Origin: Palsa-1447 sp964414785
GTDB taxonomy: Bacteria; Verrucomicrobiota; Verrucomicrobiia; Opitutales; Opitutaceae
NCBI GenBank assembly: GCA_964414785.1
Contig: CAYPXZ010000008.1
Span: 1 to 64,000, forward strand
Reading direction: 5' to 3'
Length of the DNA: 64,000 nucleotides
Below, in pieces: positions 11,544 through 19,268 of the stretch; the stretch's first letter is position 1; each line of letters begins with the position of its first letter. A program made the position numbers and the translations under genes. The notes beneath the pieces were generated by a model, which was given only the letters and a program-made list of their open reading frames with translations, ran no database searches and was not told the origin of the DNA.

Positions 11544-12242
11544 TTGCCTAACATATGCATTAACGTGCCCATACACACGGTCATTGTGGACGACGAGGCG
11601 GTGTTCCGCCAGATGCTGGCCTCCGCGTTGAGCCGTGTGCGGGGCCTTGTGGTCTCCGGCACGTTCAAGGACGGCAAGACGTGCCTGGAGCACTGCCTGA
11701 AGGATCCGCCCGGGCTTCTCATCGTCGACTTGTACCTGCCCGGGATGCACGGCCTCGAGGTCATCCGGGAGGTGCGCTCGAAGCTGCCGGCGACGAGGAT
11801 CCTCGTCCTGACGGGCCACCCCGACGGCGACCTTCCGGCGCGCCTCATCGCGCAGGGCGTCCACGGGTTCGTGGACAAGAGCGCGCCGATCAGCTACATG
11901 CTCCAGGCGATCGAGTCGGTCGTTGCGGGCGGGATGTTCTTCGCCGCCAACGTGCCGCCCAAGACGTCGGCGGCGGCGGGCCAGCTGCCGAAGGTGGAGC
12001 CGGCCGTTAAGGCGGGGCCCCAGGTGGCCTCGGCCGAGGCCGTCCAGACGCTTTCCGGCCGGGAGCTCGAGGTCGCGCGCCTCGTGGCGGAGGGTCACTC
12101 CTCGAAGGAGATCGCCGACAGGCTGAACCTGAGCGTGCGCACCGTGGAGAAGCACCGCGCCAACATCATGGACAAGATCAACGTGAAGGAGGTCGCAAGC
12201 CTCGTTCGCTGGTGCGTCCAGGCAGGGATCGTCAAGTCGTAG
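11544..12242 (+). CDS. NarL/FixJ-type response regulator (REC + LuxR HTH)
   Basis: A 232-aa transcriptional response regulator. The receiver domain (about residues 8-125) shows the DDE acidic pocket, phosphoacceptor Asp in LLIVDLYLPGMHG, LTGHP and the lysine in FVDKSAP. A short linker (PPKTSAAAGQ) leads to the LuxR/GerE helix-turn-helix, LSGRELEVARLVAEG ... SSKEIADRLNLSVRTVEKHR. The start is uncertain: TTG 11544 and GTG 11565 are both in frame, and the nearby ATG is out of frame. No histidine kinase is adjacent. The convergent neighbour 12 bp downstream encodes an Hpt domain, so a phosphorelay link is possible. Confidence 0.9.
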   Translation: MPNICINVPIHTVIVDDEAVFRQMLASALSRVRGLVVSGTFKDGKTCLEHCLKDPPGLLIVDLYLPGMHGLEVIREVRSKLPATRILVLTGHPDGDLPARLIAQGVHGFVDKSAPISYMLQAIESVVAGGMFFAANVPPKTSAAAGQLPKVEPAVKAGPQVASAEAVQTLSGRELEVARLVAEGHSSKEIADRLNLSVRTVEKHRANIMDKINVKEVASLVRWCVQAGIVKS

Positions 12243-12254
12243 GGCGGGCAGGCG

Positions 12255-12584
12255 TCAGTCCCCGGCGTAGAGGCGCAGGGCGGGCGCCACGGCGTCAAAG
12301 TCCGAGACCGCCCCGCTGACGTCCGCGGGCAGGATCGCCGTCCCCGGCGCCTCCAGGCGCCTCTCGATGGCGGCCATGCGCCGGGAGAGCGCCATGGCGC
12401 CCATGTGAAGGGCGCTGCTCTTCAGGCCGTGTACGATCCGGTGCTGGTCGGCCTGCCCGCATGTCCCCAGGCGGCCGATGGAGACCGGGAAGTCATCAAG
12501 GAAGAGGCGCACGATCTCCCGCGCCGCGTCGTCGCCCATGACGGTCGCGAGCTCCCTGATCGCATCGTTGGGTGGCGGGTGCAC
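12255..12584 (-). CDS. Hpt (histidine phosphotransfer) domain protein
   Basis: A single-domain phosphotransfer protein of about 109 aa. The diagnostic helix has the phospho-accepting histidine in HGLKSSALHMGA, followed by the helix with LSRRMAAIERRLE. The preceding helices (AREIVRLFLDDFPVSIGRL) are typical of Hpt four-helix bundles. The start is ambiguous: GTG 12584 is chosen, TTG 12602 is possible, and the open frame further upstream overlaps a real gene in another frame. It is convergent with the NarL-type regulator. Hpt proteins relay phosphate between hybrid kinases and regulators, and no kinase is visible in this window. Confidence 0.78.
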   Translation of the reverse strand: MHPPPNDAIRELATVMGDDAAREIVRLFLDDFPVSIGRLGTCGQADQHRIVHGLKSSALHMGAMALSRRMAAIERRLEAPGTAILPADVSGAVSDFDAVAPALRLYAGD

Positions 12585-12633
12585 GGGCCCATCGCCGCCC
12601 AAAAGCCCCTGGACGGCAACCGATTTTTCCGCG

Positions 12634-12933
12634 CTATCGGCGCTTGCGCCGCGGCTTTGCGCCCTGCGGCGCGACGGCCGGGCCCTCGGGGTCCGGGTCC
12701 TCGGCGGCCCGCAGGTGCTCGCCCTCGGACGGCGCCGCGCCGTGCTCGGGATAGAAGTGCCATTTCCCGTCGCCCTTGTGCGCGTGGATCTCGGGCATGA
12801 ACCTGAGGTCCCATTCGGCCAGCATCTGGAAGTACTGGCTCCTGCCGACCTTGAGGTCGCGGCGGCGCGCCTCGATGCGCGTCCACATTTCGTGCGTGAA
12901 GGAGACACCCTGGGAGCGTGTGGTTTGGCCCAT
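12634..12933 (-). CDS. Small ribbon-helix-helix-like protein, probable DNA-binding regulator
   Basis: About 99 aa from the ATG at 12933 (another ATG at 12972 adds 13 residues). The segment GVSFTHEMWTRIEARRRDLK followed by VGRSQYFQMLAEWDLR has the strand-helix-helix pattern of MetJ/Arc-type DNA-binding proteins, with a conserved-looking W/Y set. The C-terminal part is charged and ends in a basic tail (KPRRKRR). The family is not recognised with certainty. It lies 49 bp upstream of the Hpt gene on the same strand, so the two may form an operon. A perfect 9-bp inverted repeat lies about 45 bp upstream of this start. Confidence 0.6.
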   Translation of the reverse strand: MGQTTRSQGVSFTHEMWTRIEARRRDLKVGRSQYFQMLAEWDLRFMPEIHAHKGDGKWHFYPEHGAAPSEGEHLRAAEDPDPEGPAVAPQGAKPRRKRR

Positions 12934-12978
12934 GCGCAATTGTTGCGAATGGTTGAAAGCGTGTTGACGCATTTCAGC

Positions 12979-13013
12979 TGAAAACGGTTGCGAGCCCGTT
13001 GCTCCCGTTTTCA
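12979..13013. repeat. Perfect 9-bp inverted repeat, candidate operator
   Basis: TGAAAACGG at 12979-12987 and its exact reverse complement CCGTTTTCA at 13005-13013, with a 17-bp spacer. It lies just upstream of the small RHH-like gene read leftward and about 170 bp from the rightward S53 peptidase gene. The arm spacing (26 bp centre to centre) suits a dimeric regulator bound at two sites on the same DNA face. A transcribed hairpin is the alternative. Confidence 0.5.
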
Positions 13014-13183
13014 ACCCAGGTCCCCGTTATCCCGCCCCGCGGCCGGGCATAGCCGGCCAAATTGGCCCCATTGGCTCCGCTTATCTCCGTCATAGGATGC
13101 AGTATCCTCTTTAGTCAGCCGCCCCTTGGTGCTCAATTGGGCTGGCCGCACCCCCCGCGGGCCGGCCGGATTCCCCCTTTCGC

Positions 13184-15973
13184 ATGAACCCCAGACAAGG
13201 CCTCGCGATTGCCGTTGCAGTCATGTGCCTGGCGGCGCCAAGGGCGCTGCCGGCAACCCCCGCCGCGGAACGCGTGCTCTTTGCGGGCTCGGTGCGGGAG
13301 GTCCCGTTAGGGGCACCGGCATCGGGGCCCCGCAGGGTGAGGGAGGTCCTGACGGCCGCCGAGTCGGCCGAGCCGCTCGAGTTCGTGGTGAGCCTGCGGA
13401 TGCGCAATTTCGCCGAGCTCGCGTCGCGGATCGGCACGGGACAGCTGATTTCAAGGGCCGAGATGGAGGAGAAGTACCTCCCTGACGCGCGGGACTACGC
13501 CCGCGTCGGCGCCTGGCTTGCGAGCCAGGGCATGGAGCTGACCCTCGCGGACGCAAACCACACGAACCTCTTCGCCCGCGGGCCCGTCTCCAGGGTCGCA
13601 GGCGCCCTCGGCGTCGCGTTCGCGCGCGTCGCGACGGCCGACGGGGAGTTCACGTCGGCCGTGACGGACCCGTCGCTGCCCGCGGACGTGGCGGACGCGG
13701 TCCTCGGGATCGTGGGCCTGCAGCCGCACCAATTGATGCATACGCCCAGGCTCGTGCCCGACGCGGTGACGACCGTGGCGGGAAGGACCACCCCGGCGGA
13801 CATCGCGGCCGCCTACAACATCCCGGGGAGCCTCGACGGGACCGGGCAGACGATCGCCGTCATCATAGATTCGGTGCCCCAGGCAAGCGACCTCACGGCG
13901 TTCTGGACCGCCATCGGCAGCACGGAGACGACCGCGAACTTCTCGTCGGTCAATGTCTCCGGCGGCCCCGCGGCGGACAGGCAGACCGCGGACATCAACG
14001 AGGCCACGCTCGACGTCGAATGGGCCTCGGGCCTCGCGCCGGGGGCGCAGGTCAGGGTCTATGCCACCTCCGCCCTCAACCAGACGAACGCCGTCGCCGC
14101 GTGCACGCAGATCATGAACGAGGGCCTGGCAAAGGTGGTGAACTACAGCGCGAGCGCCCCCGAGGGGAATTCCTCGCAGTCCTTCCGCGACACCACCTCG
14201 CAGACCTACGCCCAGATGGCGGCCGCGGGGATCACGTTCCTGACGAGCTCGGGGGACAGCGGCTCCAACCCCAACACGGACATGACGAACGGCTACAATC
14301 CCGCGAACGCGCTCGACGTGCAGTACCCGGCCAGCGACCCGTTCGCGACGGGCGTCGGCGGGACGACGGTCGCGTTCAACACGTCGTGGGTGAAGACGGG
14401 CGAGACGGTGTGGTCGCAGATCGGCAACGTCGCGACGAACCCCTTGGCCTCGGGCGGCGGCGTGAGCACGTATTTCCCGCGGCCGGCATGGCAGACGGGG
14501 GCCGGACTTCCCGCCGGGACCGCGAGGTGCGTGCCCGACGTCTCCGCCATGGCCTCGGCGATGCCGGCCGCGGCCGGCACCTACACGGGGGGATTCGCCG
14601 TCATCAACGGGCAGCAGGTCGGCCTCATCGGGACCAGCCTCTCGTCGCCCATCATGGCGGCGATCGCGGCGGTCATCGACCAGAAGCGCGCGACCCTCGG
14701 GCTCACGCCCCTCGGCCTTTTCGGGCACTGGCTCTACGCAATGAGCGGCATGAACGGGGTGAACGACGTCCAGAGCGGCACCAACGGGGCGTACTCGGCG
14801 GGCCCGGGCTACGACATGTGCACGGGGGTCGGGACGCTCAACGTGACGAGCGCGATCGCCCTCATAGACGCGGCCGTCGTCTCCTACACCTACGCCCCCG
14901 CGGGCCCCGTGCCGGCCGGCACTCCCGTCACGATGAGCGCCTCGGCCCAGGTGACACCGGCGACGTACCAGTGGCAGCTCGGCAGCACGAACATCGCGGG
15001 CGCCACGGGCTCGACCTACCAGATCGCCGCGGCGGGCGCCGCCGACAACGGAACCTACCACCTCCTGATCTCCAACTCCCTTGGGAACTACACCTTCAAC
15101 ATGGGCACGCTGACGACGACGTCCGACGCCCGGATCATGAACCTATCCGCGAGGGCCGACGTGCAGAGCGGCGCCAACGCCCTGATCGCGGGCTTCGCTG
15201 TCGCGGGGTCGGCCCAGAAGTCGGTCCTCATCCGGGGCGTCGGCCCCGGGCTCGCGCAGTTCTCGGTGCCGGGAATCCTCGCGGCCCCGGTCCTCACCCT
15301 CTTCAACTCCAGCAGCGTGCAGATCGCGAGCAACGCCGCCTGGGGCGGCGGCTCCGACCTGAAGGGCGCGATGTCGGGCGTCGGCGCATTCTCGCTTGCG
15401 GCGAACTCCCTCGACACGGCGCTCCTGCAGTCATTCCAGCCCGGGACCTACACCGCGAACGTCTCGGGCGCGGGAGGATCGAACGGCGTCGCGCTGGCCG
15501 AGATCTACGACGCCGACACCGGCGCGCCACCGTCGAGGATCGTCAACATCTCCGCCAGGGCCAACATCCAGGCCGGCGCCAATGCGCTCATCGCCGGGTT
15601 CGTGATCGCCCCCGGCCCCACGAACTCCTCCGAGGCGGTCCTTGTCCGGGGCGTCGGGCCCGCGCTGGCCGGCTTTGGCGTCGCCGGGGCCCTGGCGAGC
15701 CCGACCCTGACCCTGTTCGATTCCCAGGGTGCCGCGATCGCCACGAACCAGGGGTGGTCCACGAAGTCGTCCGCGGGCTCCTCCACGGTGAAGGCGGGGG
15801 TCGAGATATCGACGACGGCGACGATGGGCAGCGTGGGGGCCTTCGGCCTCACGGCCGGTTCCGCCGACTGCGCGATGACGGTCACCCTCCCGCCGGGCTC
15901 GTACACCGCGCAGGTGACAGGCGCCAACTCCACGACGGGCGTCGGCCTCGTCGAGGTCTACGAGGTGCGCTGA
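13184..15973 (+). CDS. Secreted S53 (sedolisin/kumamolisin) serine-carboxyl peptidase with two C-terminal repeat modules
   Basis: A 929-aa exported peptidase, probably active at acidic pH as other sedolisins are. Layout: signal peptide (1-25); pro-kumamolisin activation domain (about 35-190); catalytic domain (about 200-565) with the Glu/Asp pair in NEATLD (E273, D277), the oxyanion Asp region in TSSGDSGSNP (about 363) and the nucleophile in IGTSLSSP (about S485); an Ig-like domain (about 570-650); then two modules of about 125-150 aa. The modules carry GANALIAGF and RGVGP motifs, and the protein ends EVYEVR. The same modules end the protein at 53236-55782. They probably serve as surface or secretion-associated tails. 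Confidence 0.92.
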   Translation: MNPRQGLAIAVAVMCLAAPRALPATPAAERVLFAGSVREVPLGAPASGPRRVREVLTAAESAEPLEFVVSLRMRNFAELASRIGTGQLISRAEMEEKYLPDARDYARVGAWLASQGMELTLADANHTNLFARGPVSRVAGALGVAFARVATADGEFTSAVTDPSLPADVADAVLGIVGLQPHQLMHTPRLVPDAVTTVAGRTTPADIAAAYNIPGSLDGTGQTIAVIIDSVPQASDLTAFWTAIGSTETTANFSSVNVSGGPAADRQTADINEATLDVEWASGLAPGAQVRVYATSALNQTNAVAACTQIMNEGLAKVVNYSASAPEGNSSQSFRDTTSQTYAQMAAAGITFLTSSGDSGSNPNTDMTNGYNPANALDVQYPASDPFATGVGGTTVAFNTSWVKTGETVWSQIGNVATNPLASGGGVSTYFPRPAWQTGAGLPAGTARCVPDVSAMASAMPAAAGTYTGGFAVINGQQVGLIGTSLSSPIMAAIAAVIDQKRATLGLTPLGLFGHWLYAMSGMNGVNDVQSGTNGAYSAGPGYDMCTGVGTLNVTSAIALIDAAVVSYTYAPAGPVPAGTPVTMSASAQVTPATYQWQLGSTNIAGATGSTYQIAAAGAADNGTYHLLISNSLGNYTFNMGTLTTTSDARIMNLSARADVQSGANALIAGFAVAGSAQKSVLIRGVGPGLAQFSVPGILAAPVLTLFNSSSVQIASNAAWGGGSDLKGAMSGVGAFSLAANSLDTALLQSFQPGTYTANVSGAGGSNGVALAEIYDADTGAPPSRIVNISARANIQAGANALIAGFVIAPGPTNSSEAVLVRGVGPALAGFGVAGALASPTLTLFDSQGAAIATNQGWSTKSSAGSSTVKAGVEISTTATMGSVGAFGLTAGSADCAMTVTLPPGSYTAQVTGANSTTGVGLVEVYEVR

Positions 15974-16004
15974 GGGCGGGGATGGGCGCTTGGCCCTTCC
16001 GGTG

Positions 16005-16577
16005 CTAGGCAGCCGGTGGACCCTGCGGCGGACCGGGAGGCGCATCCGGGCCCCTGAGGGCGTGGACCGCCACATGGAACACAGGCCTGAAGCGGACCAG
16101 GCCCATCGACTCGATGCGTGTCTCCTTGGGGAGAACGGCGCGGTCGACAAGGGCCTCCAATCGATCCGCGGTGTTGTCGGCGGCGTTCATTGCGAGCGTG
16201 CAATGCGGGTACCATTCCCCTGGGGCGTAATTTGGCCACACCTTCACCCCAAGCCCGTCGAGCTCCCCGTGCACCGACTCCTGGATTGCGAGCAGCTCGC
16301 GCGTGGGACTCGGGGCCAGAAAAAAGACCCGCGTCCCAGGGAACCGGCCATGCGCGGACAGCCGGATCCTGGGCGGGGCAGCCGTCCCCGAGAGCCGATC
16401 CAACATCTGGGCTATCCGTCCCTCGTCCCCGGCATCGAAGACGCCAAGCGAGATATGCGGGCGCGACCCGGAGGTGCTCATGTAGTCGCAGATTCCGCCC
16501 GCGGCTATGGCGGCCCAAAGATGCCTCACGGCCTTCTCCGTCTCGTCATCGAGAAACATCTCCACGGAAAGCGGCAT
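16005..16577 (-). CDS. 2H phosphoesterase (2'-5' RNA ligase-like)
   Basis: A 190-aa protein of the 2H phosphoesterase superfamily (LigT, cyclic phosphodiesterases). The two catalytic HxS/T motifs are visible: PHISLG at about residues 40-45 and PHCTLA at about 123-128. Each is preceded by the hydrophobic strand typical of the duplicated fold. Such enzymes open 2',3'-cyclic phosphates or act on RNA ends; the specific substrate cannot be told. The N-terminus MPLSVEMFLDDET is a normal start and the codon is ATG. It lies 43 bp downstream of the PilT-like gene, same strand. Confidence 0.83.
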   Translation of the reverse strand: MPLSVEMFLDDETEKAVRHLWAAIAAGGICDYMSTSGSRPHISLGVFDAGDEGRIAQMLDRLSGTAAPPRIRLSAHGRFPGTRVFFLAPSPTRELLAIQESVHGELDGLGVKVWPNYAPGEWYPHCTLAMNAADNTADRLEALVDRAVLPKETRIESMGLVRFRPVFHVAVHALRGPDAPPGPPQGPPAA

Positions 16578-16620
16578 GGGGTGGCGCGGCTGACGTGGGA
16601 TTTGCGCCGGCGTGCGCGCC

Positions 16621-17700
16621 TCAGTGCTCCGCGGAGTCGAGCTCCCCGGGCTTCAGGAGCGACACGAACGCCGCCTTGTTGGCGGCCTTCATGTACGCCT
16701 CGCGGGCCTCGATCGTGCCGTCCTTCACCCGGTTCATCAGGCTCGTGTCCATCAGGACCATCCCGTCGGCGCCGCCGCTCTCTATGATCTGGCGGATGTT
16801 GGCGATCTGGCCGCTGCGGACGGTGTTGGCGAGCGCCTCGTGCTGGAGCAGGATCTCGTGCACGGCGCAGCGTCCCTTGGGGATGCGCTTGCACAGAAGC
16901 TGGGCGACGATCCCCGACAGGCAGCCCGCGAGCATCACGCGCACCTGGTTCTGGTCGTCCGAGGGGAAGGCGTTGATGATGCGGTCGACCGTCTTCGGGG
17001 CGTTGTTCGTGTGCAGGGTCCCGAAGACCAGCATGCCCATGGAGGCGCAGCCGAGCGCGAGCTTGATGGTCTCAAGCTCCCGCATCTCGCCCACGAGCAG
17101 GATGTCCGGGTCGTGGCGCATGGCGCCCTTCAGGGCCGCGGCGAACGACTCCGTGTGCTCGCCGACCTCGCGGTGCACGATCACGCTCTTCTTCACCGGG
17201 TGCACGAACTCGATCGGGTCCTCGATCGTGATGATGTGCCGGCACATGTTGGTGTTGATGTAGTCGATCATCGCCGCGAGCGTCGTCGACTTGCCGCTGC
17301 CCGTCGGTCCCGTTACGACGACCAGCCCCTCGTTCAGGTGGCAGAGCTTCTTGATCGCCTCGGGAAGCTTCAGCTCGTCGAAGGAGAGGATCTTCGCGGG
17401 GATCTGGCGGAACACCGCCGCCTGGCCCCAGTGGTTGTACAGGAAGTTGCCGCGGAAGCGCGCGAAGCCGGGGATCTCGTGGGCGAGGTCAAGGTCCTTC
17501 CTCTCGAGGTACTCCTTCCAGCGGCGGTCGGGGACGATCTCCCTGATCAGCTTCTCGAGGGACGCCGCGTCGAGCGGCTTGTCCCCGATCGGCTGGATCG
17601 AGCCCGAGATGCGCGCCTTCGGCGGGAGCCCGACGATCAGGTGGAGGTCCGAGCCGCCCTTGTCGACCATGGAGCGCAGCAGTGTGTCGATTTCAGCCAT
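16621..17700 (-). CDS. pilT: PilT-type twitching motility ATPase
   Basis: A 359-aa hexameric secretion/retraction ATPase that powers type IV pilus retraction. Motifs: N-terminal GGSDLHLIVG, Walker A GPTGSGKST (about 132-140), the Asp box HIITIEDPIE, Walker B DPDILLVGEMRE and the His box GTLHTN. The C-terminal region carries FPSDDQNQVR and the family-typical AHEILL-like phrase AVHEILL. Length and order match PilT. It lies 10 bp downstream of a second PilT-like ATPase, and no other pilus genes are in the window. The gene symbol is given at family level; PilU cannot be excluded. Confidence 0.9.
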   Translation of the reverse strand: MAEIDTLLRSMVDKGGSDLHLIVGLPPKARISGSIQPIGDKPLDAASLEKLIREIVPDRRWKEYLERKDLDLAHEIPGFARFRGNFLYNHWGQAAVFRQIPAKILSFDELKLPEAIKKLCHLNEGLVVVTGPTGSGKSTTLAAMIDYINTNMCRHIITIEDPIEFVHPVKKSVIVHREVGEHTESFAAALKGAMRHDPDILLVGEMRELETIKLALGCASMGMLVFGTLHTNNAPKTVDRIINAFPSDDQNQVRVMLAGCLSGIVAQLLCKRIPKGRCAVHEILLQHEALANTVRSGQIANIRQIIESGGADGMVLMDTSLMNRVKDGTIEAREAYMKAANKAAFVSLLKPGELDSAEH

Positions 17701-17710
17701 GGGGTGGTTC

Positions 17711-19117
17711 CTAGAGTATCCTGGCGCGCAGCGTGCGGTTGGTGACGTTGGCGAGCGCCGTGTCCTTGGAGACCTTGTTGTCCTGCCAGAGCCCGAAGAT
17801 GACGCTGTCCATCAGGCACATCCCCTCCCGGACGCCCGTCTCCATCGTGTTCCTTAGGCCCGTCGTCTTGCCCTCGCGAACGAGGTTCGAGATCGCCATG
17901 TTGTTGACGAGGATCTCGCAGGCCATGACGAGGCCGCCGGCGGGGTTGGGCAGGAGGCGCTGGCAGACGATGCCCCTCAGGCTCTCCGCGACGCTCGCCC
18001 GGATCTGCGTCTGCTGCGCCGCGGGGAAGACGTCGAGGAGCCGGTTGAGGGTCGTGGCCGCGTCGCTCGTGTGCATGGTGCCGATGACGAGGTGCCCGGT
18101 CTCGGCCGCGCTGACCGCCATCTCGATCGTCTCCAGGTCCCGAAGCTCGCCGATGACGATGATGTCGGGGTCCTCGCGCAGGGCGCCCTTGAGGGCGGTG
18201 AAGAAGGTCTTCGTGTGGTCGCCGACCTGGCGCTGGGTCACGTTGCAGCCCTTGGACATCTGAACGACCTCGATCGGGTCCTCGACCGTGATGATGTGGT
18301 CCTTGCGGGTCTCGTTCAGGTAGGCCACCATCGAGGCGAGCGTCGTCGTCTTGCCCGAGCCCACGGGGCCCGTGATCAGGACGAGCCCGTTGTGGTAGCT
18401 GAGCATCTTCTTGAGCGTGTTGATGTGCTCCCCGAACCCGAGCTCCTGGAGCGTCCTGACCTCCTTCGGGACGATGCGGTACGCGCCCGCGGCGCCCTCC
18501 TTGTGGATCATCAGGTTCACGCGGTAGCGCTCGGATTCTCCGACCGCCAGGGCGTAGTCCAGGTCGTGCTTGGCCAGGAAGGTCTTGCTCTGGTCGGGGG
18601 AGAGGAGGACCGCGTTGATGCGCATCGCCTCCTCGGAGGTGAGCAGGTGGTCGCTCAGGTACGTGATCACCCGGTCCTTGCGGACAAAGGGCCGCCTGCC
18701 GGTGCACAGGTGGAGGTCCGAGGCGCCGTAGTTCACGGATGCGGTGAGGAGCCCCTTCAAGGCGTCGCCGAGCGCCTTGTCGTCGAGCCTCGTGATCCGG
18801 TCGAACTCGAAGTTCGGCGCGGCGCCCGCGACCGTCCTCTTCGGCGGCATCGGGATGTTGTCCTCGACTAGGTCGTCGGGGGCCGCAAACGGGTCCTGGG
18901 TGGGCGGCCCCTGGTCCGCCTGGACCGTGGCGAGGCCGGCGAGCTTCTCCAGGGCCTCGATGTTCTTGACGATGTCGTCGTCGATCAGGCGCTGGGCGAA
19001 GACCAGCATCTCGAGGTTGTACTGGCCCAGCCTCGCCTTCGTGGAGACGGCCTGAACCCGGGTGAACAGGCCTTGGTCGATACCGAGGCGGACAAACCAG
19101 AGGAGGTCGGGATTCAT
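17711..19117 (-). CDS. PilT/PilU-like ATPase with extended N-terminus
   Basis: A 468-aa paralogue of the downstream PilT-like protein. About 115 extra N-terminal residues (MNPDLLWFVRLGIDQGLFTR onward) form a predicted helical domain plus an acidic Pro-rich linker before the usual ASDLHLCTG start. Walker A GPVGSGKTT, Asp box HIITVEDPIE, Walker B DPDIIVIGELRD and GTMHTS are all intact, so ATPase activity is expected. It is probably a second retraction or auxiliary motor (PilU-like) working with the other protein. The 10-bp spacing supports one transcript read leftward. The start region faces the DEAD-box gene across a 150-bp spacer with a long inverted repeat. Confidence 0.88.
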   Translation of the reverse strand: MNPDLLWFVRLGIDQGLFTRVQAVSTKARLGQYNLEMLVFAQRLIDDDIVKNIEALEKLAGLATVQADQGPPTQDPFAAPDDLVEDNIPMPPKRTVAGAAPNFEFDRITRLDDKALGDALKGLLTASVNYGASDLHLCTGRRPFVRKDRVITYLSDHLLTSEEAMRINAVLLSPDQSKTFLAKHDLDYALAVGESERYRVNLMIHKEGAAGAYRIVPKEVRTLQELGFGEHINTLKKMLSYHNGLVLITGPVGSGKTTTLASMVAYLNETRKDHIITVEDPIEVVQMSKGCNVTQRQVGDHTKTFFTALKGALREDPDIIVIGELRDLETIEMAVSAAETGHLVIGTMHTSDAATTLNRLLDVFPAAQQTQIRASVAESLRGIVCQRLLPNPAGGLVMACEILVNNMAISNLVREGKTTGLRNTMETGVREGMCLMDSVIFGLWQDNKVSKDTALANVTNRTLRARIL

Positions 19118-19148
19118 CAGGGCTTAGAGACGGTCGCTATCATGCTGC

Positions 19149-19185
19149 GGGGCAATTGGCTGCCAAGCGAGAATCCAATTGCCCC
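19149..19185. repeat. Perfect 11-bp inverted repeat between divergent pilT-like and helicase genes
   Basis: GGGGCAATTGG (19149-19159) is repeated as the exact reverse complement CCAATTGCCCC (19175-19185) around a 15-bp spacer. It lies 31 bp upstream of the leftward ATPase start and 83 bp upstream of the rightward helicase start. It could be an operator shared by both promoters or a hairpin in the helicase leader RNA. There is no U-run, so it is not an intrinsic terminator. Confidence 0.55.
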
Positions 19186-19268
19186 AGTGTCGCCACTTTA
19201 CAGCTCTGGCGCAATGGGGGATTGCAAAAGCGGGGGAACACAGGGATTGTGAACCTTTCATCCAGATC

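Noticed and set aside
12603..12908. N-terminal extension of the Hpt gene
   Set aside because: It is Arg/Ser/Thr-rich shadow sequence overlapping the real RHH-like gene in another frame.
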